Assembly: GCA_029204225.1 (NCBI GenBank)
Contig: CM055092.1
Span: forward strand, 82,285,543 to 82,349,542
Reading direction: 5' to 3'
DNA length: 64,000 bases
From: Diphasiastrum complanatum
Taxonomy: Eukaryota; Streptophyta; Lycopodiopsida; Lycopodiales; Lycopodiaceae
Shown one piece after another: positions 52,931-63,600 of the stretch (within the stretch, counting starts at the first letter, position 1; the number at the start of each line of letters is the position of its first letter). The notes below the pieces were generated by a model, which saw only the letters and a program-made list of their open reading frames with translations, searched no databases and had not been told where the DNA came from. Position numbers and translations under genes: made by a program.

Positions 52931-54352
52931 ATTGAAAGGTTTTCAAGAACTGGTCCTGTCATATCAAAGACGTAATTGAGGAATAAAACCTCTTTGCTCA
53001 GATGTCTTTGACAGAATCATCTTGTTGTTGCTTGCAAAGAATCTTGGATAGCAAAAAAAAAAATTGATATTGACAGCTTAAAACAATGTCTTAAAACATA
53101 AAATCTTTTCACACATACTGTGAACTCATTTCAAGTTGATTATTAGACCTTGAAAGATCTGAAATGGTGACCAAAAACTCCAAATGTGACAAATGACAAA
53201 TCCATTTCACGCAATAAATTCAAGATAGCATGTCAGGTTGATACCAAAGAAAAGCGGTAATGAAATGACAATGAATTTGATGAATGAATAACGTGTGTGA
53301 GTCATTGTGTTGAGGAAGCATTTCATTGTCAATGAATTGGTCATGTACAATATGCATTTAAGATTGTCATTGCTCATGCATGAATCATTCTAACAGTGGC
53401 TAGAACTACTTGTGATCAGTGGACGCATTCACTCAAAAGGAGTGCTACTTAACAGTCACAAATGGAATGGATTAAGCAAGATACCCAAATAATTTTTGTG
53501 TAATCCCTACTATGTATAATGTAATCATTTGATATTTGTTTTTCATTGATTGTGCTTGGAAAATGGTAAGTGTTCATTTCATAGATTTTTTTGACAAAAT
53601 AAGCTATATAATTTTGGTTTTGAATTATCTACAAATAGAAGAAGTTTGAACCCATGAGATTGTAATCTGCAAAAATATCAAGCTCATGCTCATTGTAGGC
53701 CATCATGATAGAAATGCCATTTTGTGTGAGTTTCTCGTATCTTGGATACATCTGTGTATGTGAGTCCATTTTTGGAATATTTTTATGGATTGAGAATTAG
53801 ATTTATGTCAACGGATGGGATAGGGTATCCAACCCATGAGTTCATGCTTGAATTTGAATGTCAATGGGCATAGGGCTTGTCATAGTAGCGGAAAATTTTC
53901 AATGAATTTTAAGCAGCACTTAAATGGTCAAAAATAGACAACCTTATATAAACCTTTCCAAATTTGCAAGGTGTATTGAGAATAAACAAAAAGTACCTTA
54001 ATCACTTGTGAAGTGCACTTACTATAAATAATAAGCATCCATTTTTCAACTTTCACTAAGAATAATAAACACCTCTCACAACAAGGAAGGCCCTTGATTA
54101 GGGGTCTTCCCTTGTACAAAAGCTAAAATGAAAAAATTGGATGCGAAAGGTTGGGAAGGCTCTAGTTAAATGAAGTGCTACGTTAGAAATCCCAAGGAAA
54201 AAAATGGACTTAAAAATCATCGGAATTCAAATTATCCATTGTTTTGGACTGGACTTGTGTCTCTAATCCCACTATATCCTTGGAAGTTTGATGCATCCCC
54301 TTTAAGTTTTTCCATGGATTGGGATGTTCTTTCAAACAAACAAACAAACAGT
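52931..54352. other. no gene or repeat recognised
   Basis: AT-rich sequence upstream of the permease gene. Only short chance frames are present (for example 53928-54119 minus, 54170-54370 plus). Confidence 0.5.
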
Positions 54353-54459
54353 AGCATTTGTGAGGAGTGATAGCGAACACTTGGCATCATTGGTTGGTAA
54401 AGAACAGCATTTGTGAGGAGTGATAGCGAACACTTGGCATCATTGGGTTGGTAAAGAAC
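54353..54459. repeat. 53-bp tandem duplication upstream of permease
   Basis: AGCATTTGTGAGGAGTGATA and the following ~33 bp to 'ttggtaaagaac' occur twice, at 54353 and 54406, nearly identical apart from one added G. A short CAAA repeat precedes it. It lies about 400 bp upstream of the permease exon 1. Confidence 0.95.
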
Positions 54460-54603
54460 AGCCCAATTCTCAACTATACCAAAGCTTTCAAAGTGTTTTA
54501 AATCTCCACGGTAAATCTACTAATGCTACCTTTGATATTTGTCATCAACGGTGGACTACCTGCTGTTGCACCCTCAGCACACCTATGTACAATCCATCTC
54601 TAA

Positions 54604-54616
54604 TATTATATATACA
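54604..54616 (+). promoter_or_regulatory. possible TATA box of the permease gene
   Basis: ATTATATATACAC lies about 220 bp upstream of the proposed first ATG and is the best TATA-like element before exon 1. There is no other evidence of a transcription start. Confidence 0.35.
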
Positions 54617-54828
54617 CTTGTCCACGAACACCAAGTTCCATCCTTCCAACATTCAACGTTAGCTGATCGATGGAGGACACCACTGTCCATTAAATATTCG
54701 GAGCTGAATCCAAGCTAGATATGTGTCGTCAATCTGATATGATCATGTGCAAGATCAGCAGGTCCTAGCTCCGATATAGAGTACCTGGGTTGATACCTGC
54801 TACTAAGTGCTGCTGGAATCGCAGGGAA

Positions 54829-55042
54829 ATGAAAACGGCCAATGGGAGCATGAGTACTATCACTCTAGATGAGAGATTGGGAACGCCCAGCAGGGAAATC
54901 AGATCGTTTAATGGCAGCATAGACGAGACATGGGGAAAATCGCCTAACAGGGAAATGAGAAGCCCCAATTGCAGCTTGAGTGTCAAAGACGTAGATGAGA
55001 GATGGGGAGCGCCCACGAACGAAAAGGAGCCACAGCGCAAAG
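54829..55042 (+). other. permease exon 1 with three N-terminal repeats
   Basis: The exon encodes a hydrophilic N-terminus made of three imperfect 19-24-residue repeats of the type REMRS.NGS.S..DERWG.P. Copies begin near 54824, 54893 and 54950. It ends in CAAAG|GTATGT, a good splice donor; the downstream exon continues in frame into 'NFWTATAFIITA', the AAP first-helix motif. The ATG at 54829 is the first in frame; a TTG at 54790 opens the frame but is unlikely to be used. The codon before the first repeat follows an AG, so an upstream exon is also possible. Confidence 0.65.
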
Positions 55043-55593
55043 GTATGTGATAGTCATGTATGGTGCGTATGAGGATATTCCCATGGGCTATGGAGAATTG
55101 AAAGAGCAAATGTAAAGTATGAAAAAAAGTGACCGCATAGATATATGCTGTCAAAGGCCATATGTTCCTAAAAGCATTTAGCAGCTTAGATTGGTTACTA
55201 GCTAGTATTAGCAGTAATTAAATAAAAATGTTCCATTGCTTAAGAATTGCTGTTAGCTACACAAATAGGTTGCTTATGCTGGAGGAAAATAATTTGAAAT
55301 GGCGAGGAAGAATAGTTAGTCACTGGACTGATCTCACTCCTGACGTTTGATATATGCATTTAGAAAAGGAGGACTAACTTGCTACTTGTACTAGTAATTA
55401 GTACTAAAAGGCTTGAGAGAGTTGAAAGAGATATCAAATCGATAGACTGAGGAACAAAAGATGCAGAATGTGGAAAAAAATGAAAGCGAGGAAGTAAGAC
55501 GAAAGCAGGTATTCTCAGAGTTTGAGAATACCAGTTGAACTGGCTACGTTCGGAAGTTGCAACAGCAAAGAACTTCGCATTGATTATTGTTTC

Positions 55594-55656
<63 letters not shown>

Positions 55657-55716
55657 ATATGCAGTATTTCATTCAATTCAAGCTAATTTCGCTGACATAA
55701 TCCTATGATGATGCAG
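55043..55716 (+). other. permease intron 1 with (GA)n tract
   Basis: A GT...AG intron of 674 bp (GTATGT ... GATGCAG). It contains a (GA)n tract of about 28 units at 55596-55656, close to the acceptor. Confidence 0.75.
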
Positions 55717-55852
55717 GAAATTTTTGGACTGCAACAGCATTTATAATCACAGCCAATGCAGGCACTTGGAGCCTTATATCTGTCGTGGACCATTGCACAA
55801 CTGGGCTGGATACTTGGACCCCTGGTTCTGTTAATTTTTTCCATAACAACAA

Positions 55853-56759
55853 TGTTGCGCCGGCGCCTCAAAGGGCGCTGGGACTTGAGCGGTTTCCCCA
55901 ACACGCGCTTAAGTCTAACATTCATCCATCATGCACTTACATAAAAGCCAACTCAGAAACGTAACAAGCTTAACCATTCAGACTTAAGAAAACTGGAATC
56001 CCAACCAACCCGAAAGCCAACTCAGAATCCGTCCCCAAAAGGTAACCAAAGGCAAAGACAAGCCACACATGAAATCCAAGGCATAGTGGTCGTCAAACTG
56101 ACCAATTGGCATAGCGGCAAGCCCCATGTCGATGACAGGGACCCTTAGGCGCCAGCGACGCAAAAAGGTTGTAGTAAGGGTCCTTCCACTTGGACCAGTC
56201 CCGGAGGCGAAACCGAAATGGTAATCATCCCCAAGGATCAACTTTATTAGATTTGGAAGAGGTTACATTCATACATAGACTGACCGGTCTCGGGGCCACC
56301 AACACGTGCTGGGCATTGTGCCTGGCTCGTGCTGGTAGAGGGAGCTGAGACCTGGCGACTGGATTCCTGGCGCTGGTTGAGCTGCCCAAGTTTCTGTCTG
56401 CCGGACTCCCCCTATAGTTCTGCTGTGATTCGGCGCACCCCCTCTGTTCTGAAACATAGTGCTTTCTGGTTAAGCACGCTTTTTGGGACTTAGTTTTTAT
56501 TTTGCTGATTAAGCCTGGCAAGCCTGGCAGAATCAGTCTGGCTCCCGGACATGGGTTCCGGGAGCCGTTCCGGTGGCAGAATCAACTTGCTTCCTGACTA
56601 GGCCATGACTCGAGCTCCAGAGCTAGCTCATGACTTGTGACTACTTGACTGGCTCACCACAAGTCGGAGGCTCAGTCCTTGACGTTCTAACTTGCTCTGG
56701 GACTTTAAGGAGTGTCACCCCTTAGAGTCTTACAGGGCACCTGAGTCAGCTTTAGAACA
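55853..56759. mobile_element. solo LTR inside permease exon 2
   Basis: The 907-bp insert begins TGTTGCGCCGG and ends TTTAGAACA (TG...CA), and is flanked by a 5-bp target duplication AACAA (55848-55852 and 56760-56764). The permease reading frame runs cleanly from one side to the other if the insert plus one duplicate is ignored ('FSITT' before, 'FTAHLLSKNYRSPD' after), which proves an insertion. On the minus strand there is an AATAAA-like signal near 56247, so the LTR may be oriented minus. No related copy is in this window, and internal frames have no known similarity. Confidence 0.85.
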
Positions 56760-56852
56760 AACAATCTTTACTGCTCATCTATTGTCCAAAAACTATAGAT
56801 CCCCAGACCCAGCCACCGGAGAGCGAAATCCTGTCTACTCGTCATGTGTGAA

Positions 56853-56872
56853 GAGAATACTAGGAGAATACT

Positions 56873-56874
<2 letters not shown>
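56853..56874 (+). repeat. 11-bp duplication at the end of permease exon 2
   Basis: GAGAATACTAG is present twice in tandem (56853-56863, 56864-56874), directly before the donor GTCTCT. The second copy adds an in-frame TAG. With a single copy the exon would join the next exon in phase (ILG|KRKGW), so the duplication is probably a disabling mutation. Confidence 0.8.

Positions 56875-56875
<1 letters not shown>

Positions 56876-56913
<38 letters not shown>
56876..56913. repeat. (CT)n tract in permease intron 2
   Basis: About 18 CT units directly after the donor of an 89-bp intron (56875-56963) that ends CTCTTCAG. Confidence 0.95.
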
Positions 56914-56916
<3 letters not shown>

Positions 56917-58405
56917 CACACAGTACACACAATGCCTGAACCTTTACATTTCTTGCTCTTCAGGTAAACGAAAAGGATGGTTATGCGCTGTAGCTCAGTA
57001 CACAGATCTGTATGGTGTATGCTTTGCGTACACAATCTTAGGTTCAAATAGCTTGGCGTAAGAAGCTCAGCCTGTGTATTTGCGTCGTTTCTTCACTTGG
57101 TTTATAAGATCTTATACTGACCCCTGAGTTGCCTTTACATTCCAATTTCGGCCACGCAGAGTTATTTATGTGCTAATAAACACATTATGGCAGCTTAATG
57201 TTTTACTTGCGACTTGTCGTTTTCTGATATAACATCACTCTGTATTGTCTGCTGCCTCGAGAGTGTCAAGCTATGGATTTCCATTTTTAGCGATATGACG
57301 TTACCAAGTTCATTGTACAGATCAATTGGAAGGTCACTTTGCATACGGGTAAGTCCTTTACAAGGTACGTCAGCATGTGAAGTAAATTCTGGGCGATACA
57401 CGATTGTATTCGGAGGAGCCCAGCTTATTCTTGCTCAGATTCCTCGTCTTCGTAGAGTGGGCTGGTTATCAATGGTCTCCGCTACGACCTCATTTGGTTA
57501 CTCCTTTATTCTTCTCGGTATCAGCATTGCCAAAGTTATTGGTTGACTACCTAACTCTGCCTTTCAAAGAAATGCTTTCTATAAGTTCTTTCAACATTCA
57601 AGAACATTGCAACTTCCGAGGATCAACCTTATTTGCACGTAATGTACTACATTCCTATATTCAGACTGTTAGGACGTCTTATGCAATAACCGCACATACA
57701 GTCATGCGTGATAGGCATCGCACACTTGCATATGATACAGAACTAACAACATATAAGTGATGGTTCTGTTTTCTTAGAGGATGACAACATGAAACTTACG
57801 TATCTATGGACGGGCCTTCAATCTGTTCTTGGCAATATGTCTACGTACCAAGAAGTTGTTGGAATGCTTCAAGCTGTAGGAATTATCGCGTATAGTTATG
57901 GTTTCACATCAGTATTGATTGAAGTTCAGGTGAAACTTCCCTTGCCAATTTATTTCACCTAAAAAGTTTTCCATCTCGGTGCCCCGAATATTCTCGTCAT
58001 TCACAAGAAGAGGATTCTTATTGAATAGTTGAAAATTCCCTTAACTTCAACTGTTAATTCCTAATCATGCAAGACATTAGAATCTGCGAGGACGTTCATA
58101 TTTTGGTATACCACATTGAATATACGAGGATGGCAGCAAACTGACTTTATACTACTCCAAATGTCCAGGATACTCTGAAAAGTCCACCTGTTGAATACAA
58201 GACTATGACTCAAGCAACAAGTGTGGGGATCTCTATTTCGACCTTCTTCTACTTAGCTGTTAGCTGCGTTGGCTATGCAGCGTTTGGAAAGAACAGTTCC
58301 AAAGATCTTTTGACTGGTTTTGGGACGTTAAATAATGAGAAGGTCTTTTGGTTGGTCAATCTGGCTAACCTTTGCGTAGTTATCCGTCTTACGGGTGGCT
58401 ACCAG

Positions 58406-58560
58406 GCACGTATTTCTTGCTATATAATGAGAAGTGTAGATCAGACTACTAGATCTCATTAACATGTAGTATCACTTTCTCAGTTTTGTTATAAGAGACA
58501 AAAGCTGTATTAAAGGAAATTTTGCAGTCAAAGCATCTAACCTTTTATCGGCTTTCGCAG
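58406..58560 (+). other. permease last intron with GC donor
   Basis: Exon 6 ends GGCTACCAG and the intron begins GCACGT, with acceptor CTTTCGCAG before ATGTGTGTGC. Joining gives 'GGYQMCVHLICEYVE', matching the AAP pattern 'GxYQV..QP.F..VE'. No GT donor is in phase nearby. GC-AG introns are a known minor class in plants; a T to C mutation of a GT donor is the alternative. Confidence 0.65.
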
Positions 58561-58989
58561 ATGTGTGTGCACCTTATCTGTGAGTACGTAGAAAGCAGAT
58601 TTTTTGCAAAATGGCCAAGAACGAAGTTCTGGAACTATGAAGGCGTTCTGAATTGCATGATATTTGGAAAGACAATTAGTGTCAAATTTTCCTTCTTTCG
58701 TATCGCTTGGAGGTTTCTTTTTGTGGTTGCCACCACTACGATAGCAATGCTCTTTCCTTTCTTCAACAATGTCATAGGACTTTGGGGCTCACTTGTTTAC
58801 TGGCCAATAGCTGTATACTTCCCGATTGAGATGCATATTGCACAGTTCAAAATTCCTGCAGGATCTGCTAAATGGATCGGGCTGAAGTGCTTAAGTTTCG
58901 TAACTCTGACTGTTTTTCTGGGTTGTATATTCGCATCTGTCAAAGGAATCATCTTCTCTTTAGATCCGAAAAACTCCTTTTCAATATGA

Positions 58990-60033
58990 CGCCTATTGAG
59001 TGGGAGAACAACACCTGATAAATGCAGGCACGCACTGATCGGACCACAAGAAACGAGCAATCCTCTTTGCAAAGGTATAGGCAATAGCAGGTGAAGATCC
59101 CATAACTGAACTCATTAGGCTATACGGTATCATGTCTTCGTGGACAACATGATACAACAGTGGGTAGCTCAGAAAACTGTGGAAAATGTAGACAACCTAT
59201 AAGGAAGCGGAGAGTCATATCAAAGGCATGCCAATAATATTCTTTCAGCTGCTGAGCTTTTCAGCTCTTTGCAAAAAGCTGTTTTTAGAATAATATCGAC
59301 CTTCTTGAAGAAAAATTTCCAAAAGAAGTTGCAGCTTCAAGGATACAGGCAGGTTCTTGGGCAGCAGCAAGGAAAAAGGATTCAACAGATCAAATTTGTT
59401 TGAAGTTGTGGATGACTGGTAGGTTTAGAATCTGTTTTATGCAACAGTTTCTAATTAGAGATGTACAAGTTTTCCCATTTGGGGTTTGGAATCCCTTTTA
59501 TGCAACAAGTTTAAATTAGAGATGTATAGGTTTTCACAAGATCTACTACCATTTAGGGGTTAGGAGTCCCAATTATGTAATGGATTGTTGGTGACTATTC
59601 TGTCCATTTTTCTCTCTTCTTAAAAAGCAGAATAGTCATATGTTTGTTTTTTTTAAATTTGTGCTGATTTTGCCTGTGCGTCAGGCGTCAGGCCTGCGCC
59701 TGCCATGTGGCAGCATCGGATTGGTTTAATTTTTTTAATTTTGATTCTGCCTGTGTCTGCCACATGGCAACATCTGATTGGTCTAAAAAAGGTCCAACAA
59801 TCCATTACGCAATGGAATAGGCCGGGCACAGGCCATTCTACCTAAACAAATTTTGGAAAGCCTTACCGGGCAGAATGCCCTGTGCCCACAGCCCATTCCA
59901 TAGTAAGTAACAAGTTTGAATATTTAGAGTCCTTGAGATGCATTTCCATAGGCTTTGCTAATATTGGGGAACTACTATTTCTCTAACTTTTAAAACCTCA
60001 CCTTATGCAAGGTTATTAGATACATGATCTCTC
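58990..60033. other. 3' flank of permease; inverted repeat at 59812-59902
   Basis: No coding sequence is seen. A near-repeat, 'gattctgcctgtg...ctgccacatggcaacat', occurs at 59665-59725 and 59740-59785. A 27-bp imperfect inverted repeat pairs TGGAATAGGCCGGGCACAGG (59812) with CCCTGTGCCCACAGCCCATTCCA's complement (ends 59902). The arms are separated by about 35 bp, resembling the end of a small foldback transposon. Confidence 0.55.
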
Positions 60034-60336
60034 TCACATAAGATTTGAATCCAATGCAAAATGTACTAAAGTGAATTTATTTACCTTGGCAATAGAAACC
60101 AATACTAGATTCTCCTCTGAAGCCACGTGAAGCTTTGGCTTATCCCATGGAATAGACTTCATGACCAACCTAAAAAACTCATCACCATTCGTAGGATTGG
60201 CAACTTGAGAGAGCTTGTAGCACTTAACCTGGAAATGACATTCAGTTTCCTTGATCGCATGTTGCTTTGCTTCCTCTCCTGATGTGGATGACTCAACTTG
60301 ATACTCTTTTGTTCTCTCCTCAAACTCATCTTGCAT
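60034..60336 (-). CDS. hypothetical ORF, 100 codons
   Basis: An ATG-started frame on the minus strand, hydrophilic and Glu/Lys-rich at the start, with one Cys pair (ECHFQVKC). I do not recognise it. Its coding look is mildly better than chance. A possible splice donor (GCCAAG|GTAAAT, near 60090) would make it an exon of a split gene, but no second exon was found. It may simply be a random open frame. Confidence 0.2.
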   Translation of the reverse strand: MQDEFEERTKEYQVESSTSGEEAKQHAIKETECHFQVKCYKLSQVANPTNGDEFFRLVMKSIPWDKPKLHVASEENLVLVSIAKVNKFTLVHFALDSNLM

Positions 60337-61339
60337 ATGAATTCAAATTTATCAATGAAATAAATATCACAAGAAACTTTTGATTAGTTGCTTTATAGGA
60401 AAAATGTACAATTTCCTAGTTTTACAAGATTTTTTCTAGTTAAAATATGTAGTGGACTCCTCCTAACTAGGAAAGCTTCTTTCCTAGTTAAAAAATGCAT
60501 GTGCAGCAATTTCATCTAGGGAAAACCTTAATTTTCTAGATACATTTGTACCATTTCTAACTTAAAATGTTTTTTTCCTAGTTACAAAATGTTTCATATA
60601 GAAAAATTTTATTTCCAATGTGCATTTTAAATTATAAAATAGTTTTCTTAGATATTATAACCCCACTCATATTTCCGATCCTCATTAGCATTAATTGGTG
60701 AGAGGCTGGTATTTTTTTTCACCATATTTATAACATGGGCATGTGACACTTTGTTTTCATTGGCCCCATATAGCAATTAACATGTTCATTGAATGCATGC
60801 TCACAACTTCTAGAAGTATACAGTCCAACCAAGGTGTCCAAAGATTTGTAGCCCCTGCCTTGGTCCAAAAGGTTACAAATCCCTGGTCCTTTTATTTTTT
60901 CAAGAGAAAAACAAAGATCACGTTGATTTCTTTTCAAAATGCACCTTTGAGGACACTCCCTTAGATATGGCCTCAACAATGTTGACATGTGGAGTGCGTC
61001 ATGGACATCAAAAATCATTTTGAAAGTATGTGAAGGGCTAGATTTTGTAGAACATTAAGGTGAAAGATAAAAGCATTTTCACATACATCAATTTCACCCT
61101 CAAATTGAAAAGTAGAACATCAACAAATTACAAATATATTTTTGACTATGGGGCATTGTAGCAAGGTTGAAATGTTATACTAAAGCAACTCAAAAAATGG
61201 ATAACAATCACGGTGCCTCATCTCCATGTGGCCTCAATAAAAAATACATGATGGTTTTGCAAATTCTTTAACAAGAAGAAGTCATTTAATACACAAGGAG
61301 CTTATGACCACTTCATATAGGACTAGAGATTGTCAATTG
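60337..61339. other. no feature recognised
   Basis: AT-rich. A frame at 60728-61018 on the minus strand shows no motif. Confidence 0.4.
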
Positions 61340-61957
61340 ACTGATCAACATAGAGTAAGCTTGTGTTTAGGACATTTAAGTAGATTGATTTTGGTCCCTA
61401 TGACTTGACATAGAATAATCAAGCTCGTTGATCTCAATTTCAGGACATTTAGATTGCTCGCATTTGATCTCTTATGGATGAAATTATTCCTATCACTCGA
61501 GATAGCTCGAATTTGATGTCTATCAACCAATATATATTTTGGCATGTACTATACGAGGCTGTTCATAAAGTGATGAAATTTGAGGATTGTAAACCTTATG
61601 AGCTTCAAATAGCTCAAATTTCATGCCTATCACTCAAATTATCTCAAATATGTTGCCTAACATGCGATTTGGTGTTTATCATTCAACATAATTCATGAAG
61701 CGATCAAACTTGACCAATATCAATATTAAGACACTCGGATTGTTCAAGTTCAACTCGTTCTTGATGGAATTGGTCCATATGTTGAGAGAGCTCAAATTGA
61801 TGTCTATCTCTCGAGATAACTTAAATTAAGCAAGAAAGGTATGTTTTGGTCTTCATCTCTAACAAAAGTTCATTGATGAATGAAAATTGACAAATATCGC
61901 ATTTAGTACATTTAGATTGCTCGAGCTTCAACCCCTTATCGATAGAATCGATCCCTA
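61340..61957. repeat. degenerate ~200-bp tandem repeats
   Basis: The blocks 'acatttagattgctcg' (61444, 61908; variant acactcggattgttcaag at 61731), 'gatagctcgaatttgatgtctatc' (61501; variants at 61608 and 61787) and 'ttcataaagtgatgaaatt' (61563; variants at 61690 and 61872) recur in the same order about three times. The array is old and highly diverged. Confidence 0.65.
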
Positions 61958-62500
61958 CTGTTGGAAAGAGAAAATGACGATTCGATAAGTCGAAGTCTAG
62001 AAATCACTTTCAATCTTTTAGCAACTAACTTTGAAATCATTAGTACTAAAGTGATTTTGTAGCCAAACAATTTCAGAGTATGAAGAGATGTATAGAATAT
62101 TGTAGCATTGAAGTATTCAACAATACAGATAAAACAATAAGAGATTTATTAATTATAAATAACTACAGAGAAGCATACATTCTGACATGATATTGAACGC
62201 AAGAAGAAGATAGATTGATTCAGTAAGTAACATATACAAATCAGATGATGAGGGCACAAGACAATAGTGGATAAAAACCGCGTATTCTAAATTATCTATG
62301 AGTAACTGAAAAACTCTATCTAATGCACTCCCGCTGATAAGCAATAATAAGTGCTAATGGCAATACTCAAATAGAACTCTGTAAGAAAAATTGAGCTGAG
62401 CTATGTAAGTCTTTTGATAATCAACTATTTATACTAAAGCAAGTTAAGCTTGTCCGGTTAGGACAACTAATCAGGTCATAGATCGCAATTGGCAATTAGC
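61958..62500 (-). mobile_element. LTR-like segment
   Basis: The boundary TGTTGGAAAGAG at about 61958 (CTCTTTCCAACA on the minus strand) has the TGTTGG/CCAACA end type of Copia B LTRs and of the segment at 51894. The minus strand carries several 'ttgttttatctgtattgttg'-like T-rich blocks typical of LTRs. There is no PBS, no polypurine tract and no second copy in the window. Confidence 0.35.
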
Positions 62501-62929
62501 TATAATGCGCTGTCATCCATCTCATTAGGACTTCCCGAAAATTTACTTGCAAAGAAGTTAGGGCAAGTCTTTAGCTTCATATTAGGCGGAACAATAGTTG
62601 TCGTTCTTCGACATGGTTGACTCTTTCGGCTTTCATCGGCGTTGTCAATATGTCGGATGTTGTCCAATATGTCAGAGCCACCTGTTGAGTGATTCTTGAT
62701 TGTTTAGTATGAATACGTTCGGTGGCCAGTTCATTTTTACTTCATAAAATTTTCAAATGAGTTCATGTCTCTCTGGCAAATTTTTGATGATATTCATGTT
62801 TTTTGTTTCGATTCAGCCGATTTCAATTGCAAAATGACCGCTATCACACCTTTTTTTATTTGATCCATCCTCCATCACTTTCACACACACAAAACCTCTC
62901 CCATCTTTGCATCCCACGATTACCTCCTT
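62501..62929. other. no feature recognised
   Basis: AT-rich sequence between the LTR-like segment and the accessory-ORF spacer, with no coding signal. Its right half may already be part of the Gypsy spacer. Confidence 0.35.
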
Positions 62930-63290
62930 TGCATCCGCCGACTTGCATTCCACTAGCCATCTTGCAATCCATCTACATCCGCCAGTTTCCATCTCCTATT
63001 TGCACCAGACGAGCTATTAATTCTAGAGCCGCCAACTGCATCAGACGAGCTATTAAGTCTAGAGCTGCCAAGTGCATCCATCCCATCTGCATCCACCAAG
63101 TCTAATAGATTGCATCCTTTCCACTTCATTTTTTCGATATAGTTCATTTTTTTGATACAATTTATTTTTTTGATATAGTTCATTTTTTTGAAACAATTTC
63201 ATTTTTTTAATACAGTTCAATCTTTCGATAAGGCTCATTTTTTTTGTACAGTTCATTATTTCGATACAATTCATTTTTTCGATCTGTTTG
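62930..63290 (+). repeat. spacer repeats before third accessory ORF
   Basis: Two motif types are present. 'GCATCCRCCR'/'gcatcagacgagctattaa' words recur at 62930-63110. About nine degenerate 18-19-bp units of the type TTCATTTTTTCGATACAG lie at 63125-63285. They stand directly upstream of the ORF at 63392, as the 25-bp arrays do before the ORF at 27230. Confidence 0.75.
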
Positions 63291-63391
63291 CATCCACCAG
63301 TACATTTGACAGCCATTTGCAACCGCCATATAGCCGCTCGATTCCATCCGACACCACTATAGAGCATTTCAAAAAAAAAATTCATATTTCA

Positions 63392-63600
63392 ATGATGGCC
63401 GAATCGGATTCAGATCATAGTGCAGATGTACCAAATATGCCTCAGACATTGAAACTTATTCCATATGAAGATAGTACCATGTTTTAGTGGTACACACAAG
63501 CTGAGATGCTCTTCCAGCTACTCGAATTTAAAATTTCTAAATGGAAGGGATATTAGAGCTGCTACATGATGTACCAGGCTTATGAAAACTTTCAAGGCAA
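63392..63600 (+). pseudogene. third Gypsy accessory ORF, N-terminal fragment
   Basis: An ATG at 63392 (MMAESDSDHSADVPNMP) starts a frame broken by stops at 63485 and 63554. Read through, it gives 'WYTQAEMLFQLLEFKISKWKGY.SCYMMYQAYENF', aligning with 'WYQQTAAFFQAIEFQMPVLTGYQSPYLVHMIYANYN' of the 27230 copy (shared W-Y-x-Q, F-Q, EF, GY-x-S and Y-x-N). It is cut by Copia RNase H sequence on the other strand near 63600, so the rest is absent. Confidence 0.6.

Larger units (their letters stand above)
54829..58989 (+). pseudogene. amino acid permease (AAP/AAAP family), eight exons, damaged
   Basis: Plant AAPs are plasma-membrane proton/amino-acid symporters with about 11 membrane helices. Exon 1 54829-55042 (ends PQRK|G), exon 2 55717-56874, exon 3 56964-~57057, exon 4 ~57291-57541 (FGGAQLILAQIP), exon 5 57778-57929 (AYSYGFTSVLIEVQ), exon 6 58169-58405 (TLKSPPVEYKTM...GYAAFG), exon 7 58561-58989 (IAMLFPFFNNVIGLWGSLVYWPIAVYFPIEM). 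Counting exon 2 as two coding parts around the LTR gives eight coding blocks. Phases match at several junctions, for example G|GA between exons 1 and 2. Damage: a one-base frameshift near 55766 in the first helix, a 907-bp solo LTR inside exon 2, and an 11-bp tandem duplication at 56853-56874 that brings a stop to the exon 2 end. Exons 4-7 are open. The 5' end of exon 4 is uncertain. This is the only recognisable host gene in the window. Confidence 0.85.

Noticed and set aside
55984-56521. Two minus-strand frames inside the permease exon insert as genes
   Set aside because: They lie wholly within the solo LTR, overlap each other's region and resemble no known protein.
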